From an uncultured Bacteroidales bacterium (lineage in GTDB: Bacteria > Bacteroidota > Bacteroidia > Bacteroidales > F082), in NCBI GenBank assembly GCA_946410535.1, contig CAMKAR010000103.1, forward strand, positions 1 to 7,315: a stretch of 7,315 nucleotides of DNA, in the 5' to 3' direction. The position numbers were made by a program, and so were the translations under genes. The notes beneath the pieces were generated by a model, which saw only the letters and a program-made list of their open reading frames with translations, did not search any database and was not told the DNA's origin. Every line of letters begins with the position of its first letter. The first letter of the stretch is position 1. This document shows positions 6,442 through 7,315 of this stretch, one piece after another.

Positions 6442-6556
6442 GAACACCGGGTTTCCACGCCCATCTACCAACAAGTTATTCCACGCCAAAATACATTGGC
6501 GCTTCATAACGACTTCTTGGTAGAATCTCTTTCGAGAAATGTGGAAAATGGTGTTC
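6442..6556. repeat. Large nested imperfect palindrome (about 115 bp) upstream of the HTH gene
   Basis: Five sets of arms nest around one centre. GAACACC (6442-6448) pairs with GGTGTTC (6550-6556). TTTCCAC (6452-6458) pairs with GTGGAAA (6541-6547). CTACCAACAAG (6465-6475) pairs with CTTCTTGGTAG (6513-6523), 10 of 11. GTTAT (6475-6479) pairs with ATAAC (6506-6510). CGCCAA (6484-6489) pairs with TTGGCG (6496-6501) around a 6-base loop. The right side has an extra 17 bases (6524-6540) opposite 6 on the left. As RNA it would be a long hairpin with internal loops, ending about 30 nt before the HTH start codon. There is no U-tract, so it is not a simple terminator. It could be a leader RNA structure, a miniature non-autonomous element or a decayed inverted element; no target duplication is evident. 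Confidence 0.7.
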
Positions 6557-6643
6557 AAGAATTCGTTTGTGAAATGCTATTCTATAGGATTATGTGTCTG
6601 TGTTTATTATGCTATTTAGTTTATATATCGTTAATTATCAATA

Positions 6644-6880
6644 TTATATACTTTTAGAATCCAAATATAAGGTATCGGGGCAAAGGTCGGCTCCATTAGG
6701 CCATTGGATGCTTCCTAAAAAGACCGTAACCCTACGAAAAAACGACTCATCGGAAAGGGGGGCAAAAATACCTTTTCCAATATAAGGGGAAACATCAAAG
6801 CGTTTCTTTTCGCCATTGGCAAATTCCAACAGCAAAACATAATTGTCTTCCGCTTTTACTGATTTCACTCGAGGGTTCAT
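6644..6880 (-). CDS. DUF2442 domain protein
   Basis: A 78-residue protein that is one DUF2442 domain from end to end. It starts MNPRVKSVKAEDNYVLLLEF, continues with an NGE..RFDVSPYI segment (22-34), and ends with the family-typical IQWPNGADLCPDTLY (58-72). The function of DUF2442 is not established. Many members are encoded next to a DUF4160 protein in a two-gene arrangement that resembles a toxin-antitoxin pair. No DUF4160 gene lies on either side here: 64 bp separate it from the PHP enzyme upstream, and downstream there are about 230 bp without a gene. It is therefore an orphan or works alone. The start at 6880 gives the usual N-terminus and is preceded by an A/G-rich AATAAGAAG. The 3' end falls in a very AT-rich stretch without a clear terminator. 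Confidence 0.85.
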   Translation of the reverse strand: MNPRVKSVKAEDNYVLLLEFANGEKKRFDVSPYIGKGIFAPLSDESFFRRVTVFLGSIQWPNGADLCPDTLYLDSKSI

Positions 6881-6894
6881 CTTCTTATTTTCTG

Positions 6895-6902
6895 CAAAAA
6901 TA
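6895..6902 (-). promoter_or_regulatory. Putative -7 box (TATTTTTG) for the DUF2442 gene
   Basis: The minus strand reads TATTTTTGCAGA, matching TAnnTTTG and sharing the TTTGCAGA extension seen upstream of sbcD. A weak -33-like TCTG (6921-6924) lies 18 bp upstream. The predicted start site is within about 10 nt of the ATG at 6880, a very short leader, which lowers confidence. Confidence 0.42.
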
Positions 6903-6944
6903 GCAAAAAAACTCTAAAAACAGATTGCTTTCACTGCATTTTTC

Positions 6945-7315
6945 CTAAATCGCCACCTCAATCCATCGTCCGTCCTTGAAATTGACCACGTTGCGGTAGC
7001 CAGCCTGCTTCAAGGCTTCCTCGGCGGCGGCAAATTCGAGGGTTAGTTCGCTGAAGTGGTGCGCGTCGGCGGAGATGATGGCGGGAACGCCCATCTTGCA
7101 GGCCTCCTCCATCAGCCAGGGCGAGGGATAGAAGCCATTGTAACGTTTCTTGTAGAGGCCGCGCACGTTGACCTCCATCACCAAACCCTTCTCGCGGATA
7201 AGGTCTAAGGTCTCGAAGGCCAGAGCGCGATACCAAGGTTCGTCCTCGTGGAAATAGCGTTCGCGGTTGTGCATCTTGATTTTGTCGAAGTGGGCGATGA
7301 TGTCAAACGGCTCAC
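6945..7315 (-). CDS. PHP-domain phosphatase, histidinol-phosphatase-like, C-terminal part (cut by window end)
   Basis: The last 122 residues of a PHP-superfamily metalloenzyme are present; the reading frame stays open to the window edge. The visible part starts EPFDIIAHFDKIKM, holding a metal-binding His of the PHP fold. It continues through MEVNVRGLYKKRYNGFYPSP and ends with AIISADAHHFSEL, whose Asp-Ala-His is the final metal motif. This pattern fits the PHP-type histidinol-phosphatases (HisK/HisJ) common in Firmicutes and Bacteroidota, which remove phosphate from L-histidinol phosphate in histidine synthesis. The N-terminal HxH motif is outside the window, and PHP relatives act on other phosphoesters, so the substrate is inferred. 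An internal ATG at 7274 lies in mid-domain and is not the start. The DUF2442 gene follows after 64 bp on the same strand, with its own promoter-like box between them. Confidence 0.82.
   Translation of the reverse strand, partial: EPFDIIAHFDKIKMHNRERYFHEDEPWYRALAFETLDLIREKGLVMEVNVRGLYKKRYNGFYPSPWLMEEACKMGVPAIISADAHHFSELTLEFAAAEEALKQAGYRNVVNFKDGRWIEVAI

Noticed and set aside
6236..6523. Plus-strand 95-codon frame opposite the HTH gene.
   Set aside because: It is antisense to a recognisable regulator, runs through the palindrome and has no recognisable domain or promoter.
6442..6556. The palindrome as an integron attC site or an invertible promoter.
   Set aside because: The outer arms lack the GTTRRRY core motif of attC sites, no integrase or invertase gene is in the window, and the nested arms with a tight central loop fit a hairpin better than a flanked invertible segment.

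Overview
The window looks like chromosomal DNA of a Bacteroidales bacterium, perhaps Prevotella-like. The clues are promoter boxes of the Bacteroidota type (TAnnTTTG), A-rich leaders without good Shine-Dalgarno sequences, a signal peptide ending in the ...KAQ pattern, and the style of the SbcC, DUF2442 and short HTH proteins. The genus is an inference. Every gene I can support lies on the minus strand, so the order below follows transcription, from high to low coordinates.

Right edge (7315-6644): the C-terminal part of a PHP-type histidinol-phosphatase-like enzyme, cut by the window end, then a 78-residue DUF2442 protein. Middle (6643-5684): an AT-rich stretch, then a striking nested imperfect palindrome of about 115 bp (6442-6556), a 69-residue HTH regulator, a triple GTTACC/GGTAAC half-site array, and a small secreted protein of unknown function that ends at a clear intrinsic terminator. 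This is the least understood part of the window.

Left two thirds (5466-966): sbcD and sbcC, 7 bp apart, encode the two subunits of the SbcCD (Mre11-Rad50-like) nuclease, with complete catalytic and ATPase motifs. The sbcD leader holds two pairs of direct repeats and a Bacteroidota -7 box. After a 114-bp gap come an integral-membrane ICMT-like methyltransferase and, 4 bp further on, the start of vsr (very short patch mismatch endonuclease), cut by the window start. SbcCD and Vsr both act in DNA repair; nothing here shows that they are functionally linked.

I see no rRNA or tRNA gene, CRISPR array, transposase or prophage gene, and no recognisable defence system. The best candidates for something undescribed are the large palindrome upstream of the HTH gene and the HTH / half-site / secreted-protein module.
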